From the NCBI RefSeq assembly GCF_928381705.1, contig NZ_CAKMSR010000003.1, positions 186,001-250,000 on the forward strand: 64,000 nt of DNA, read 5' to 3'. The notes below the pieces were generated by a model that saw nothing but the letters and a program-made list of their open reading frames with translations, did not search any database and was not told the DNA's origin. Positions within the stretch are counted from its first letter, which is position 1; each line of letters begins with the position of its first letter. Shown piece after piece: positions 28,059 to 36,699 of this stretch. A program made the position numbers and the translations under genes. The stretch comes from Rothia nasimurium. Its GTDB lineage: Bacteria; Actinomycetota; Actinomycetes; Actinomycetales; Micrococcaceae.

Positions 28059-28527
28059 TTAGATGCCGTGGCCGTAGTTATCGTAGACGCTGGTATTGTT
28101 GGCAGTGTTGGTGTCTACAGCATTTTTAGGGATGTAGTCGGTGGTAACCACAATCTTGTTACGCTTGGAGTGGTTAAAGTAGTGCCCATGAGCCCAGTCA
28201 AGACGAATCTGCTTGCCGGGGCCCAGCTCATCGCGGAGGGTCACCATAAAGGTGTGGGAGTTAACACGAGCAATCTTGATTTTGGTTGACATCGAGGTAG
28301 TGAGGGTTAAAGAGGTGTTCCGGACGGGGCAGGTTACCTGAGGCGGAGCCTGCATTCCCTAGATAGAGCTGGCCGATGGTGGCTAGGCCGGGAACCGGAG
28401 CGAAAGAACTTACGTTGGTGTAGACATCAACAGAGGTAGGTGTGGTAGCTGCCTCCGCAGGAGTCAGGGCTGCACCGCCCAGGGCTAGAGCGCCTACAGC
28501 GGTTGCAGTCAGGGTCTTTTCCATCAT
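28059..28527 (-). pseudogene. Secreted small protein, broken by a +1 frameshift
   Basis: Two overlapping frames belong to one protein. The first (28527 to 28261) has a signal peptide with 'LTATAVGALALGGAALTPAEA' ending AEA-A, then a mature start. The second (to 28059) continues with 'VRNTSLTLTTSMSTKIKIARV' and 'GKQIRLDWAHGHYFNHSKRN'. Removing one base from the C4 run at 28326-28329 joins them into a chain of about 154 residues ('NLPVRNTSLTL' at the joint). The family is not recognised. The signal peptide implies export. A mutation, an assembly error or, less likely, a programmed shift at CCC-C could explain it. Confidence 0.7.
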
Positions 28528-28653
28528 AGGTACATCATCCGATCTCTAAAGATACGGAAGCGTGAGAAATATGCCGAGGGGGCCAACTATTAAATCTTAA
28601 CCAATCAGCGGCATACCTAAGATTTTAGCAAGCTAAAGACTGACTATGCATTC

Positions 28654-28686
28654 GTTTTTACCCCCCCCTTTTATGGGGGCAAAAAC
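28654..28686. terminator. Hairpin with G5-7/C7 stem and flanking A/T runs
   Basis: GTTTTTACCCCCC and GGGGGCAAAAAC pair around TTTTAT. Runs of T and A on either side make it a possible terminator in both directions. It lies between the frameshifted gene and the Tat-exported protein gene, in a stretch of about 305 bp (28528-28832) that holds no coding frame. Confidence 0.55.
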
Positions 28687-28738
28687 TCTCTATTTGCGCC
28701 TTATCAGCCCCACACGGGACTCTCAGAGGACATACCAG

Positions 28739-28772
28739 AGCGGGGGGAGGGATATGTAAACCCTCCCCCGCT
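28739..28772 (-). terminator. Strong GC hairpin after the Tat-exported protein gene
   Basis: AGCGGGGGAGGG (minus strand) pairs with CCCTCCCCCCGCT around TTTACATAT. There is no T-run after it, but it is the first stable structure downstream of the stop at 28833, about 60 bp away. Confidence 0.45.
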
Positions 28773-28832
28773 TATCCCTTTCCCTATGAGTCTAACTATA
28801 GACACAAAGAGTTGGATTTATATCCTTTAATC

Positions 28833-29957
28833 TTACCAGATACCATCTGCATACATGAGCTGGTAGCCAAGCTGGGTGTTCTGGCCACGAGGGAGTCCAA
28901 CCAGCTGGTTATTGAAGAAAGTAATAGCGTTGCTGGTAGAGCCGTTGAAGCCGGTACCAGCGTTACCTGCAGGGGTAGTACGCTGGAAAGCACCAATCTC
29001 ATTGGAATAAACATAATCGCTACCGGGGTAGGTAACGGCTTTAGTATCACCACTGGTGTCATGGGACCAGCCAGAGAACTGGATAGTAGCACCTGCGAAA
29101 CGCTGGTTACTATTGTTCCAGATAACTGCACGCTTAGTGTATGCCTCTAGCAGGCAGGCCTCATCAACCGAGGACCCGATGGAAGCGCGAACCTCATCGA
29201 AGCTAGGGGGCAAGAAGCCAACGGGGCGAATGCCGATAGCAGTATAAATTGCACCGGACCCAAGACGGGTGGCATCACGCCAGTGGGAGTTAATGAAGTC
29301 AACAGCAGAACCCTTAGTGGCGGCAGTGTTGGGCTTGACGGAGAATAGCCACTTAAGGTGATTACCTTCAACAACACCAGTCTCTTCACCAAATTCACCG
29401 GCACCCAGGTTCTTGTAGCGGCCATCGGCAGAGTAGACGTTAATGAAGGAAGAGGCGTGGGAAACGTCGCGCTGATTAGGAGCGTTGGGGTTGTCCACGT
29501 TGATAGCTGCGGGTGAAGCATCAGCTACACCGGTGCGAGTGTTCCACTTGGCGTTGGCGGGCCATTCAGCAGGCATCCGGGCACTGCGGATGGTGCCGCC
29601 ACCAAAGAGCTTGTTGATAGCGGGAGAAGTGGCAACGTTACGCTGAGCGAACTCGAAGCCAAAAGGTAAACCAGAGACGTTCAGAGACCCGCCGTTGGTG
29701 ACCTGCATACGCAGGTTAGAGGTGTGCAAAGCACCGTTGGTACCAGCGTTGTTTGTGAACCAGAAACGGAAGGTGGTGTTCCGCAGGCTAGGCAAAGAAG
29801 CCAAACGTGCCTGGAAGACAGCATCGACCTGAATATCAATATCGTCAGGGCAGCTCATTGAAGCTGCATACGCAGGAATAGCAGCAGTTGCCACAACGGC
29901 AGGTGCCGCCCAAGTGGCACCCTTAGCCAGGGTGCGGCGAGAAACATTGTGAGTCAT
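28833..29957 (-). CDS. Tat-exported secreted protein of unknown function
   Basis: The start is set at ATG 29957 because GAGGAAAA lies 7-8 bp before it; an in-frame ATG lies 5 codons upstream. The N-terminus has a twin-arginine signal, 'VSRRTLAKGATWAAPAVVA', then 'AYAAS' for cleavage. The mature part (about 340 residues) is rich in Asn, Thr, Gly and aromatic residues, with few Cys and no LPxTG or membrane anchor, so it is expected to be released or held by non-covalent contact. No known domain was recognised. Context: promoter elements and a LexA-type dyad lie upstream. Confidence 0.8.
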   Translation of the reverse strand: MTHNVSRRTLAKGATWAAPAVVATAAIPAYAASMSCPDDIDIQVDAVFQARLASLPSLRNTTFRFWFTNNAGTNGALHTSNLRMQVTNGGSLNVSGLPFGFEFAQRNVATSPAINKLFGGGTIRSARMPAEWPANAKWNTRTGVADASPAAINVDNPNAPNQRDVSHASSFINVYSADGRYKNLGAGEFGEETGVVEGNHLKWLFSVKPNTAATKGSAVDFINSHWRDATRLGSGAIYTAIGIRPVGFLPPSFDEVRASIGSSVDEACLLEAYTKRAVIWNNSNQRFAGATIQFSGWSHDTSGDTKAVTYPGSDYVYSNEIGAFQRTTPAGNAGTGFNGSTSNAITFFNNQLVGLPRGQNTQLGYQLMYADGIW

Positions 29958-30016
29958 GTATGTTTTCCTCATATAGGGGGATGAAAAAGACGTGTTACCA
30001 CTGCAGCAGCCTAGTG

Positions 30017-30030
30017 CGAACCGCCGTTCG
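30017..30030. promoter_or_regulatory. LexA/SOS-box-like dyad before the Tat-exported protein gene
   Basis: The sequence GCGAAC-CGCC-GTTCGC (30016-30031) is a perfect dyad of the CGAAC-N4-GTTCG type that LexA binds in mycobacteria and Bacillus. It lies 18 bp downstream of a TATAAT box and about 60 bp upstream of the start codon, where a bound repressor would block transcription. Match seen directly; LexA control is inference. Confidence 0.5.
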
Positions 30031-30047
30031 CAATGGAAACTAAATCA

Positions 30048-30053
30048 ATTATA
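30048..30053 (-). promoter_or_regulatory. Consensus -10 box TATAAT for the Tat-exported protein gene
   Basis: On the minus strand TATAAT at 30053-30048, preceded by a T-rich spacer; no good -35 hexamer is seen 16-18 bp before it. Confidence 0.45.
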
Positions 30054-30124
30054 GGAAAGAAAAATAGAAGATACAGCCCTTTGACGCAGCTGAGATATGA
30101 AATTGCGTGAGAAGAAACCACTTT

Positions 30125-30153
30125 TATATGACTATTTTTACCAGATAGGTCAA
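30125..30153 (-). promoter_or_regulatory. Second promoter candidate TTGACC-N17-CATATA
   Basis: Read on the minus strand: TTGACC at 30153-30148, a 17-bp spacer, CATATA at 30130-30125. The whole 29973-30333 stretch (361 bp) is AT-rich and otherwise holds no gene. Confidence 0.4.
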
Positions 30154-30333
30154 CACATTCACAGCTATTGTTGCTATATGAGCTTGTCAGAGCGGAGCTT
30201 ACCCCCAGTTTTCACAACCCTTTACAATTCTTGGGATTGATAATCTTCTCCCACAAATCCCACATTATGTGTGGCAATTCACTGTGATATTCGGTAAGTT
30301 CAAGTAATTTTTCACCACTTGACCCACTCATGT

Positions 30334-31746
30334 CTACCAATAACCATCAGGCTTTCTCAATAATTCCACCCTTTTCAGTCTTTCTCCCAGCTCCTTTTCC
30401 GCTCCGAAGACCGTAGGGGCGTAGTAGACCTTCCCTGCGAGGGCATCGGGGGTATACTGTTGGCGGGCTACTCCGTTCTTTTGGTCGTGGGGGTAGATAT
30501 AGCCCCTGCCGTGCCCCAGCGCAACGGCCCCCGGGTAATGACCATCGCGCAGGTGCAGGGGCACCGGCCCTGCCAAGCCGGCGCGGACGTCCGCCAAGGC
30601 TCCGTCGATTGCCCGATAGACAGCATTGGATTTAGGGGCAGATGCCAGGTGAATGGTTGCCTGGGCCAAATTCAGCCGAGCCTCGGGCATCCCCACCAGC
30701 TGAACAGCCTGGGCAGCGTTCACCGCTGCGGTCAGGGCTGTAGGGTCGGCCATCCCGATATCCTCACTGGCATGAACGATGAGTCGCCGGGCAATGAAGC
30801 GGGGGTCCTCCCCCGCCTCGATCATGCGAGCTAGATAGTGTAGGGCGGCATCAACATCTGAGCCCCGAATCGACTTAATAAAGGCACTGGTGACGTCGTA
30901 GTGCTGATCCCCCTGCTTGTCGTAGCGCACAACCGACCTGTTCACAGCTAAAGCTGCGTGCTCAGCCGTCACCGGCAATGGCTGGTTCACCGAATACTCA
31001 ACCCCGGCGTCCTCAGCCTCACCAAAGGCCACAGCGGCAGCAGCTTCTAAAGAGGTCAGAGCCTTGCGGGCGTCCCCATTGGCCATTTTGACCAGGTGCG
31101 TAGCAGCATCGTCTTCTAGAGAAATCACACCGGCAAAACCCCGGGCGTCGGCAACCGCCCGTTGGAGCAGTTCAGCGATGTCAGTGTCGGTCAAACCCTG
31201 CAGGGTCAGCAGAATAGAACGCGACAGCAGGGGTGCAATCACCGAAAACGAGGGATTCTCGGTGGTTGCCGCCACCAGCACCACCCAGCGATTCTCGACA
31301 CCCGGCAAGAGGGCGTCCTGCTGGGCTTTAGTGAAACGGTGAATCTCATCAAGAAAAAGTACGGTAGTAAGTCCGCGAAAATCGCGGTCCTCAAGGGCCT
31401 GCTCCATCACGGCGCGGACGTCCTTCACCCCTGCCGTAATGGCAGAGAGCTCAACGAACTTGCGCCCGGCTCCCCCGGCAATCACGTTGGCCAGCGTAGT
31501 CTTGCCTGTACCGGGTGGGCCCCACAAAATCACCGAACTGGGCCCCGCAGGTCCGCCCCCTTCACCCGCCAGTACCCGCAGGGGTGAGCCTGGGCCCAGC
31601 AGGTGCTTCTGCCCTACCACCTCATCGAGAGTGCGGGGGCGCATACGCACGGCCAGCGGTGCCCGCTCCCGCCGACGCGTCACCTGCTCGCTATCGGTAT
31701 CTGGCTGAGAATCGTCAAAAAAGAAGAGGGAGGGTTCCACGGTCAA
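30334..31746 (-). CDS. rarA: Replication-associated recombination protein A (RarA/MgsA)
   Basis: AAA+ ATPase of the clamp-loader family that acts at stalled forks. The 470-residue chain has '[21 protein letters not shown]' over about 36-56, Walker A '[15 protein letters not shown]' near 76, Walker B '[21 protein letters not shown]' near 128, and the sensor '[12 protein letters not shown]'. The C-terminal half carries the RarA tetramerisation region with '[22 protein letters not shown]'-type sequence near 290. It is followed by dtd upstream within 6 bp. Confidence 0.95.
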   Translation of the reverse strand: MTVEPSLFFFDDSQPDTDSEQVTRRRERAPLAVRMRPRTLDEVVGQKHLLGPGSPLRVLAGEGGGPAGPSSVILWGPPGTGKTTLANVIAGGAGRKFVELSAITAGVKDVRAVMEQALEDRDFRGLTTVLFLDEIHRFTKAQQDALLPGVENRWVVLVAATTENPSFSVIAPLLSRSILLTLQGLTDTDIAELLQRAVADARGFAGVISLEDDAATHLVKMANGDARKALTSLEAAAAVAFGEAEDAGVEYSVNQPLPVTAEHAALAVNRSVVRYDKQGDQHYDVTSAFIKSIRGSDVDAALHYLARMIEAGEDPRFIARRLIVHASEDIGMADPTALTAAVNAAQAVQLVGMPEARLNLAQATIHLASAPKSNAVYRAIDGALADVRAGLAGPVPLHLRDGHYPGAVALGHGRGYIYPHDQKNGVARQQYTPDALAGKVYYAPTVFGAEKELGERLKRVELLRKPDGYW

Positions 31747-31752
31747 CTTACC

Positions 31753-32187
31753 TTAGAGGGAATCGGTATCGAGAATCAGGGTCACAGGGCCGTCGTTCGT
31801 TAGACTGACCTGCATATTGGCTCCAAAGAGGCCGGTTTCAACCGTCAGACCCAAGTCACGCAAGGCCTGCACATAGGCCTCAAAGAGGGGTTCGCTGACC
31901 GGGCCGGGAGCAGCTGCCGACCAGGACGGACGCCGCCCCCTCTTCGCGTCCCCGTAGAGGGTAAACTGGCTGACCGCCAGCACCGGGGCACCCTCATCGA
32001 GCACAGACCGCTCCCCTTCTAAAAGCCGCAGGTGAGCGGTTTTATCTGCCAATTTGGCAACCTGGGCGGGGCCGTCCGTATGCGTAATACCCACCAGAAC
32101 CAGCAGGCCGGGCTGGTCGATAGCTCCTACCTGTTCGCCGTCAACGGTAACGGAAGCTGAGGTTACCCGTTGAAGAACTGCGCGCAT
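31753..32187 (-). CDS. dtd: D-aminoacyl-tRNA deacylase
   Basis: Removes D-amino acids, and glycine from tRNA-Ala, after mischarging. The 144-residue protein starts '[19 protein letters not shown]', has the conserved '[19 protein letters not shown]' with the SQ-x-T element, and the cross-subunit Gly-cisPro motif in '[14 protein letters not shown]' at the C-terminus. It stands just upstream of rarA on the same strand. Confidence 0.95.
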   Translation of the reverse strand: MRAVLQRVTSASVTVDGEQVGAIDQPGLLVLVGITHTDGPAQVAKLADKTAHLRLLEGERSVLDEGAPVLAVSQFTLYGDAKRGRRPSWSAAAPGPVSEPLFEAYVQALRDLGLTVETGLFGANMQVSLTNDGPVTLILDTDSL

Positions 32188-32238
32188 GGGTGCTCCTTTG
32201 TCTGGAGGGTGGCTGACGGTTCTAGCCTATCAACTGCC

Positions 32239-32312
32239 CTAGAAAAGACTATTTAAATCAGAAATACCCACCTAGTTCGTGGGTATTTCTGGTTTAAATG
32301 GTACCTACCGGG
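32239..32312. repeat. Palindromic repeat copy 2, left flank of a two-gene cassette
   Basis: A 21-bp stem (32251-32271 with 32279-32299, one G-T type mismatch) around a short loop. A 54-bp block, 32259-32312, is identical to 33103-33156, and the preceding CTAGAAAAGAC (32239-32249) is also shared. Only 9 bases between these blocks differ. It lies about 50 bp after the stop of the 63-residue gene and can act as its terminator. Confidence 0.85.
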
Positions 32313-32358
32313 TGAAGGTCAGACTCATCGGATGAGGCACCCCTCCACTACCTGCAGG

Positions 32359-32550
32359 TTACTTTGCCTGTTCTTTCCGGCGAAGATTCTTAAAGTATGA
32401 ACGAGGCTTTGCTAAATTAGCCTCAATCTCTGCAATAATTTTCAGTTGTTCTGCCACTTCTTGCTGTCGGCGGCTTTGAGACACATGTTGGACCTTACGG
32501 CCAACCCTATCAGTCGACTTTGGTGAATGGGTAACTACTATCGAAGTCAT
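32359..32550 (-). CDS. Small basic hypothetical protein
   Basis: The ATG at 32550 is chosen because GAAAGGGG stands about 8 bp before it; this gives 63 residues. The chain has no membrane segment. It is basic and helical, with 'QSRRQQEVAEQLKIIAEIEA' forming a likely amphipathic helix and 'RSYFKNLRRKEQAK' at the end. No family was recognised. It follows the membrane protein gene by 29 bp, and both lie between two copies of the palindromic repeat, so they probably came as a unit. Confidence 0.6.
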   Translation of the reverse strand: MTSIVVTHSPKSTDRVGRKVQHVSQSRRQQEVAEQLKIIAEIEANLAKPRSYFKNLRRKEQAK

Positions 32551-32579
32551 CAGGTGTACCCCTTTCTCAGTTAACTCAA

Positions 32580-33041
32580 TTATCGTCGGTTGCGGCTGAA
32601 TCTCCAAGACTTTCTAGATGATACTTGTCTGGTTTCCTGTTCGAGCTCTTCCTTATAGGTCTTAACTATAGACTGAGCCAGCCTACTATCAGCAGGGTCC
32701 AGTTCAGGATCACGGGAAAGCTCTTCAAGCAGCTTTAGGGCGTAGACCTGCTCTACATGGCTTGTACTCGAAAGGTGCTCAACCGTCCACTGCATCCTAT
32801 CTTTGAAGTTTGACCTATTTGCTTCCTTGCGCCGATTCTCATTAGTCCTATAAGCAATCCATGCCGCAGTACCTGCAACAAAGACCGCGGCTACTCCACC
32901 CAAGTTCCGTAGTGAATCCCCTAAAACCGAGAACTCATACTCAGAAATAGAGAAATCCGGAACCAGACTCCACGCTAGAAACCAGCAAACCATCCCACAT
33001 ACACACAATGCGCAGATTATTGCAACCACTTTTCTGCTCAT
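32580..33041 (-). CDS. Two-helix membrane protein with cytosolic helical domain
   Basis: A 153-residue protein. Two membrane segments are visible: 'VVAIICALCVCGMVCWFLAW' (about 4-23) and 'LGGVAAVFVAGTAAWIAY' (about 47-65). A basic helix 'RTNENRRKEANRSNFKDRMQ' and a region like the start of pentapeptide-repeat membrane proteins follow ('EQVYALKLLEELSRDPELD'). There is no pentapeptide repeat itself. The N-terminal pattern is common in accessory proteins of Actinobacteria. Function unknown. Confidence 0.7.
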   Translation of the reverse strand: MSRKVVAIICALCVCGMVCWFLAWSLVPDFSISEYEFSVLGDSLRNLGGVAAVFVAGTAAWIAYRTNENRRKEANRSNFKDRMQWTVEHLSSTSHVEQVYALKLLEELSRDPELDPADSRLAQSIVKTYKEELEQETRQVSSRKSWRFSRNRR

Positions 33042-33082
33042 ACTTCCATGGTAAGAGGAAGGTAAGCATTTTTCACTCCCGG

Positions 33083-33156
33083 CTAGAAAAGACCAGAAAA
33101 ACCAGAAATACCCACCTAGTTCGTGGGTATTTCTGGTTTAAATGGTACCTACCGGG
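33083..33156. repeat. Palindromic repeat copy 3, right flank of the cassette, aspS terminator
   Basis: A direct copy of the 32239 element: 54 identical bases at 33103-33156 plus CTAGAAAAGAC at 33083-33093. The stem CAGAAATACCCAC/GTGGGTATTTCTG is intact. It ends 10 bp from the aspS stop, so it can end aspS transcripts. Confidence 0.85.
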
Positions 33157-33165
33157 AAGGGTTGG

Positions 33166-34938
33166 TTACTTCTCGCCGTCCTTCTTAGGCTTGAAGTCCA
33201 CACCTGCTTCCTTCCGCTGCTGCGCGGTAATCGGTGCAGGGGCTGCGGTCAGCGGGTCGTAGCCGCCACCGGTCTTGGGGAAGGCGATGACGTCGCGGAT
33301 AGAGTCGGTGCCACCGATCAGCTGTAGCACGCGGTCCCAGCCAAAGGCGATACCGCCCATGGGGGGTGCACCGAAGCTGAAAGCCTCCAGCAGGAAGCCG
33401 AACTTCTCCTGGGCCTCTTCCTCAGTAATACCCATGACCTTGAAGACGCGCTCCTGCACGTCACGCTGGTGGATACGGATTGAACCGCCACCGATTTCGT
33501 TACCGTTGCAGACGATATCGTAGGCGTAGGCCAGAGCCTCGCCGGGGTTCTCGTCGAAGGAGTCCAGGTACTCGGGCTTGGGTGAGGTGAAGGCGTGGTG
33601 TACTGCGGTCCAGGCTGAGTGGCCCAGGGCGACGTCGCCGGACGCGGTTGCGTCAGCAGCGGACTCGAACATGGGGGCGTCCACGACCCAAACGAAGGAC
33701 CAGTCGCCGTCCTTAATAAGGCCGGTGCGGTGGCCGATTTCCACGCGGGCTGCACCCAGCAGGGCACGGGAAGCCTTGGCTTCACCGGCTGCGAAGAAGA
33801 TGCAGTCACCGGGCTTGGCGCCGGTAGCAACAGCCAGACCCTCGCGCTCAGCCTCGGTGATGTTCTTGGCAACGGGGCCGGTCAGCTCACCATCCTCCTG
33901 AATCAGCACGTAGGCCAGACCCTTAGCACCGCGCTGCTTGGCCCATTCCTGCCAGGCGTCCAGGGTACGGCGGGCCTGGGAGGCACCGCCGGGCATGACA
34001 ACAGCACCGACGTAGGGGGCCTTGAAGACGCGGAAGGTGGTGTCCTTGAAGTAGTCGGTCAGCGCGGTGAGCTCCAGGCCGAAGCGCAGGTCGGGCTTGT
34101 CCGAACCGTACTTTTCCATGGCGTCCTTGTAGGTAATACGCTCGATGGGGCGGGGAACCTTCACGTCAATCAGGTTCCAGACGGCCTCAACGATACGCTC
34201 GCCCAGGTCGATGATGTCTTCCTGGTCTACGAAAGAGGCTTCGATGTCAAGCTGGGTGAACTCGGGCTGACGGTCAGCGCGGAAGTCCTCGTCACGGTAG
34301 CAGCGGGCAATCTGGTAGTACTTCTCGATACCGCCCACCTGCAGCAGCTGCTTGAAGAGCTGGGGTGACTGGGGCAGGGCGTACCAGGAGCCGGGGGCCA
34401 GACGGGCGGGCACCAGGAAGTCGCGGGCACCTTCGGGGGTGGAGCGAGTCAGGGTGGGGGTCTCAACCTCGGTGAAGTTCTGGCCGTGCAGAACCTCGCG
34501 GGCGGCTCGGTTGGCCTCTGAGCGCAGGCGCATGAGACGAGAGGGCTCGGGGCGACGCAGGTCCAGGTAGCGGTACTTGAGGCGGGCTTCTTCGCCTACT
34601 TCAACGTGCTCATCGATCTGGAAGGGCAGAGGCGCTGAGGTGTTGAGCACCTCGGTCTGCTTGACCATGACCTCGATGTCACCGGTGGTGAGGTTGGGGT
34701 TTTCGTTGCCTTCGGGGCGGCGGGTTACTTCGCCCACGACCTTGAGGACGTACTCGTTGCGTAAGTGCTCGAAGTCGGCTTCGTTGTGGAAGACAACCTG
34801 GGTGACGCCTTCGCGGTCACGCAGGTCAACGAAGGCCACGCCACCGTGGTCGCGACGGCGGGCTACCCAGCCAGAGAGGGTAACGGTTTCTCCGATGTTC
34901 TCGGCGGTTAGCTCGCCGAGGGTGTGAGTGCGTAGCAC
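33166..34938 (-). CDS. aspS: Aspartyl-tRNA synthetase
   Basis: Charges tRNA-Asp; class II. A GTG start at 34938 ('[19 protein letters not shown]') preceded by GAAAGGAAC is preferred and gives 590 residues; the upstream frame lacks the family pattern. The N-terminal OB domain has '[21 protein letters not shown]'-like sequence near 20. The core has '[21 protein letters not shown]', '[21 protein letters not shown]'-type and the bacterial insertion domain. The motif 3 region '[18 protein letters not shown]' is near the end. hisS lies 108 bp upstream. Confidence 0.96.
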   Translation of the reverse strand: MLRTHTLGELTAENIGETVTLSGWVARRRDHGGVAFVDLRDREGVTQVVFHNEADFEHLRNEYVLKVVGEVTRRPEGNENPNLTTGDIEVMVKQTEVLNTSAPLPFQIDEHVEVGEEARLKYRYLDLRRPEPSRLMRLRSEANRAAREVLHGQNFTEVETPTLTRSTPEGARDFLVPARLAPGSWYALPQSPQLFKQLLQVGGIEKYYQIARCYRDEDFRADRQPEFTQLDIEASFVDQEDIIDLGERIVEAVWNLIDVKVPRPIERITYKDAMEKYGSDKPDLRFGLELTALTDYFKDTTFRVFKAPYVGAVVMPGGASQARRTLDAWQEWAKQRGAKGLAYVLIQEDGELTGPVAKNITEAEREGLAVATGAKPGDCIFFAAGEAKASRALLGAARVEIGHRTGLIKDGDWSFVWVVDAPMFESAADATASGDVALGHSAWTAVHHAFTSPKPEYLDSFDENPGEALAYAYDIVCNGNEIGGGSIRIHQRDVQERVFKVMGITEEEAQEKFGFLLEAFSFGAPPMGGIAFGWDRVLQLIGGTDSIRDVIAFPKTGGGYDPLTAAPAPITAQQRKEAGVDFKPKKDGEK

Positions 34939-35046
34939 TGAGTTCCTTTCGATGGGGCACGGTACCGGGTGGCACTGTCTAAAGTTCAGTTTGCTCCCGA
35001 TTTTACCGTGTTGTGGTGCGCCTGGCACCGGTTGGACGGGTGTGAA

Positions 35047-36399
35047 TTAGGCGGTAGGGAGCACGCGCACGTGCAGGTCGTCGGCGGGCGGGGCCCAGAT
35101 GCCGGGGTCAGCAGCTACCTGCTCGCCGGTGCGGATGTCTTTCACCTCGTGGGTGAGTTCGCCGTTCTCCCCCGCTGAGATAAACCAGACGAAGGGGATG
35201 CCCCGCTTCTCGGCGTACTTAATCTGCTTACCGAACTTGGCGGCGGTGGCTGAGACCTCGCAGGCGATACCGCGGGCGCGCAGAGCGTCGGCGACGTCCT
35301 GGGCACCTGACCACATATCGTCGTTGGTGAGGGCGATGAGGACGGCGGTGGGCACCTTGCGGGTTGCTTCGGCAAAGCCCTGGGACAGGATGCGGGCCAC
35401 CAGGCGGGTCACACCGATGGACAGGCCCACACCGGGGTAGGTCTTCTTGCCGTTTGAGGCCAGGGACTCGTAGCGGCCACCGGAGCAGATAGAGCCCAGC
35501 TGTTCGTGGCCTACCAGCACGGTTTCGTAGACGGTGCCGGTGTAGTAGTCCAGACCGCGGGCGATAGAAAGGTCAGCTACTACCTTGCCGGGGGCGCGCT
35601 TAGCTGCCTCACCGATTACCTCGGTCAGTTCAGCTAGGCCCTCTTCGAGCAGGTCGTGGGTGACGCCCAGAGCGCGCACCTGATCAGCAAAAGAGGTATC
35701 TTCAGCGCGGATGCTGGCAAGCTTCAGGGCGGCAGCGGCCTGCTCGTCGGTAGCGCCGACCTCGTCCTTAAGAAGCTGGGCGACGGCGTCCGCACCGATC
35801 TTTTCAAGCTTATCGATATTGCGCAGCACCCCGGCGGTGTCGGTCAGGCCCAGACCCAGGTAGAAGCCCTCGGAGAGCTTGCGGTTGTTGACGCGCAGCT
35901 TGAAGTCGGGAATCGGCAGCTTAGAGAGCGCATCGACGATGACCAGGGCCAGTTCCACGTCGTAGCGGAAGGGCAGGACACCGTCACCAACGACGTCCAC
36001 GTCGGCCTGGGTGAACTCGCGGGCGCGACCCTCCTGGGGGCGCTCACCGCGCCAGACCTTCTGAATCTGGTAGCGCATAAAGGGGAAGGAAAGGTAACCG
36101 GCGTTCTCTACCACGTAGCGGGCAAAGGGAACGGTCAGGTCAAAGTGCAGGGCCAGCTTTTCCTTCTTGCCGCCCCGGGCTTCGTCCGCATCATCAAGCA
36201 GGCGGGAGACCGCGTAGACCTCTTTATCAATATCGCCCTTGCGCAGAAGCTGCTCAATGGTCTCTACCGAACGGGTCTCAATCGACGAAAAACCGTGAAG
36301 CTCAAAGGTCTCTCGCAAAGTATCGAGAACAAAATTCTCTACCAGGCGTTCCTCGGGCAGGTGCTCCGGAAAACCAGAAAGCGATTGTTTGCGAGCCAT
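35047..36399 (-). CDS. hisS: Histidyl-tRNA synthetase
   Basis: Charges tRNA-His; class II. The ATG at 36399 ('MARKQSLSGFPEHLPEERL'), preceded by AAAAGGGGAG, gives 450 residues. Visible motifs are 'LTVPFARYVVENAG' (motif 2 entry), 'YQIQKVWRGERPQEGRAREF', and the His A loop 'VADLSIARGLDYYTGTVYE'. Near the end the anticodon-binding fold has 'FGKQIKYAEKRGIPFVWFI'. The gene heads a hisS-aspS pair. Confidence 0.95.
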   Translation of the reverse strand: MARKQSLSGFPEHLPEERLVENFVLDTLRETFELHGFSSIETRSVETIEQLLRKGDIDKEVYAVSRLLDDADEARGGKKEKLALHFDLTVPFARYVVENAGYLSFPFMRYQIQKVWRGERPQEGRAREFTQADVDVVGDGVLPFRYDVELALVIVDALSKLPIPDFKLRVNNRKLSEGFYLGLGLTDTAGVLRNIDKLEKIGADAVAQLLKDEVGATDEQAAAALKLASIRAEDTSFADQVRALGVTHDLLEEGLAELTEVIGEAAKRAPGKVVADLSIARGLDYYTGTVYETVLVGHEQLGSICSGGRYESLASNGKKTYPGVGLSIGVTRLVARILSQGFAEATRKVPTAVLIALTNDDMWSGAQDVADALRARGIACEVSATAAKFGKQIKYAEKRGIPFVWFISAGENGELTHEVKDIRTGEQVAADPGIWAPPADDLHVRVLPTA

Positions 36400-36699
36400 G
36401 TGCTCCCCTTTTATCGGTTGAAAACGGTCGAAGTAGGTAACGTGCCCCCGGGAAACAAGCGGTCTCACAGCAGAGCACAGTCCCTTTAATACTAGACCGA
36501 AGGCGCACCTGCCGGGTAATTGCACCCGCTTTCGCCCTAAACACGCTATGCTGGTAACTGCGCCACCTGCGCCCGATAGATTATTGCCGCCTCTTCGCGA
36601 ATCGGCAACCAGCCCTATCGATACGGCCCGGTCTGGTGCACTTTTCATTACTTAAACGGGGGTTCGCCCCCCACTACTGATGCGAAAAGAGTTATAGCG
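36400..36699. other. Divergent promoter region between hisS and the DUF349 gene
   Basis: About 300 bp with no gene; it must hold promoters for two divergent transcripts. No T-box leader pattern, riboswitch or strong dyad was recognised. The open frame that extends hisS upstream lacks family similarity. Confidence 0.5.

Noticed and set aside
28320..28360. Programmed +1 frameshifting at CCC-C in the secreted-protein gene
   Set aside because: No stimulatory structure or known family precedent is visible; a simple one-base insertion explains the data as well, so it is kept only as a minor option.
32239..33156. Repeats considered as a CRISPR array
   Set aside because: Only two close copies 844 bp apart with genes between; no regular spacers and no cas genes.
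36400..36648. Upstream extension of hisS by 83 residues
   Set aside because: No synthetase similarity; a good ribosome site precedes the ATG at 36399.
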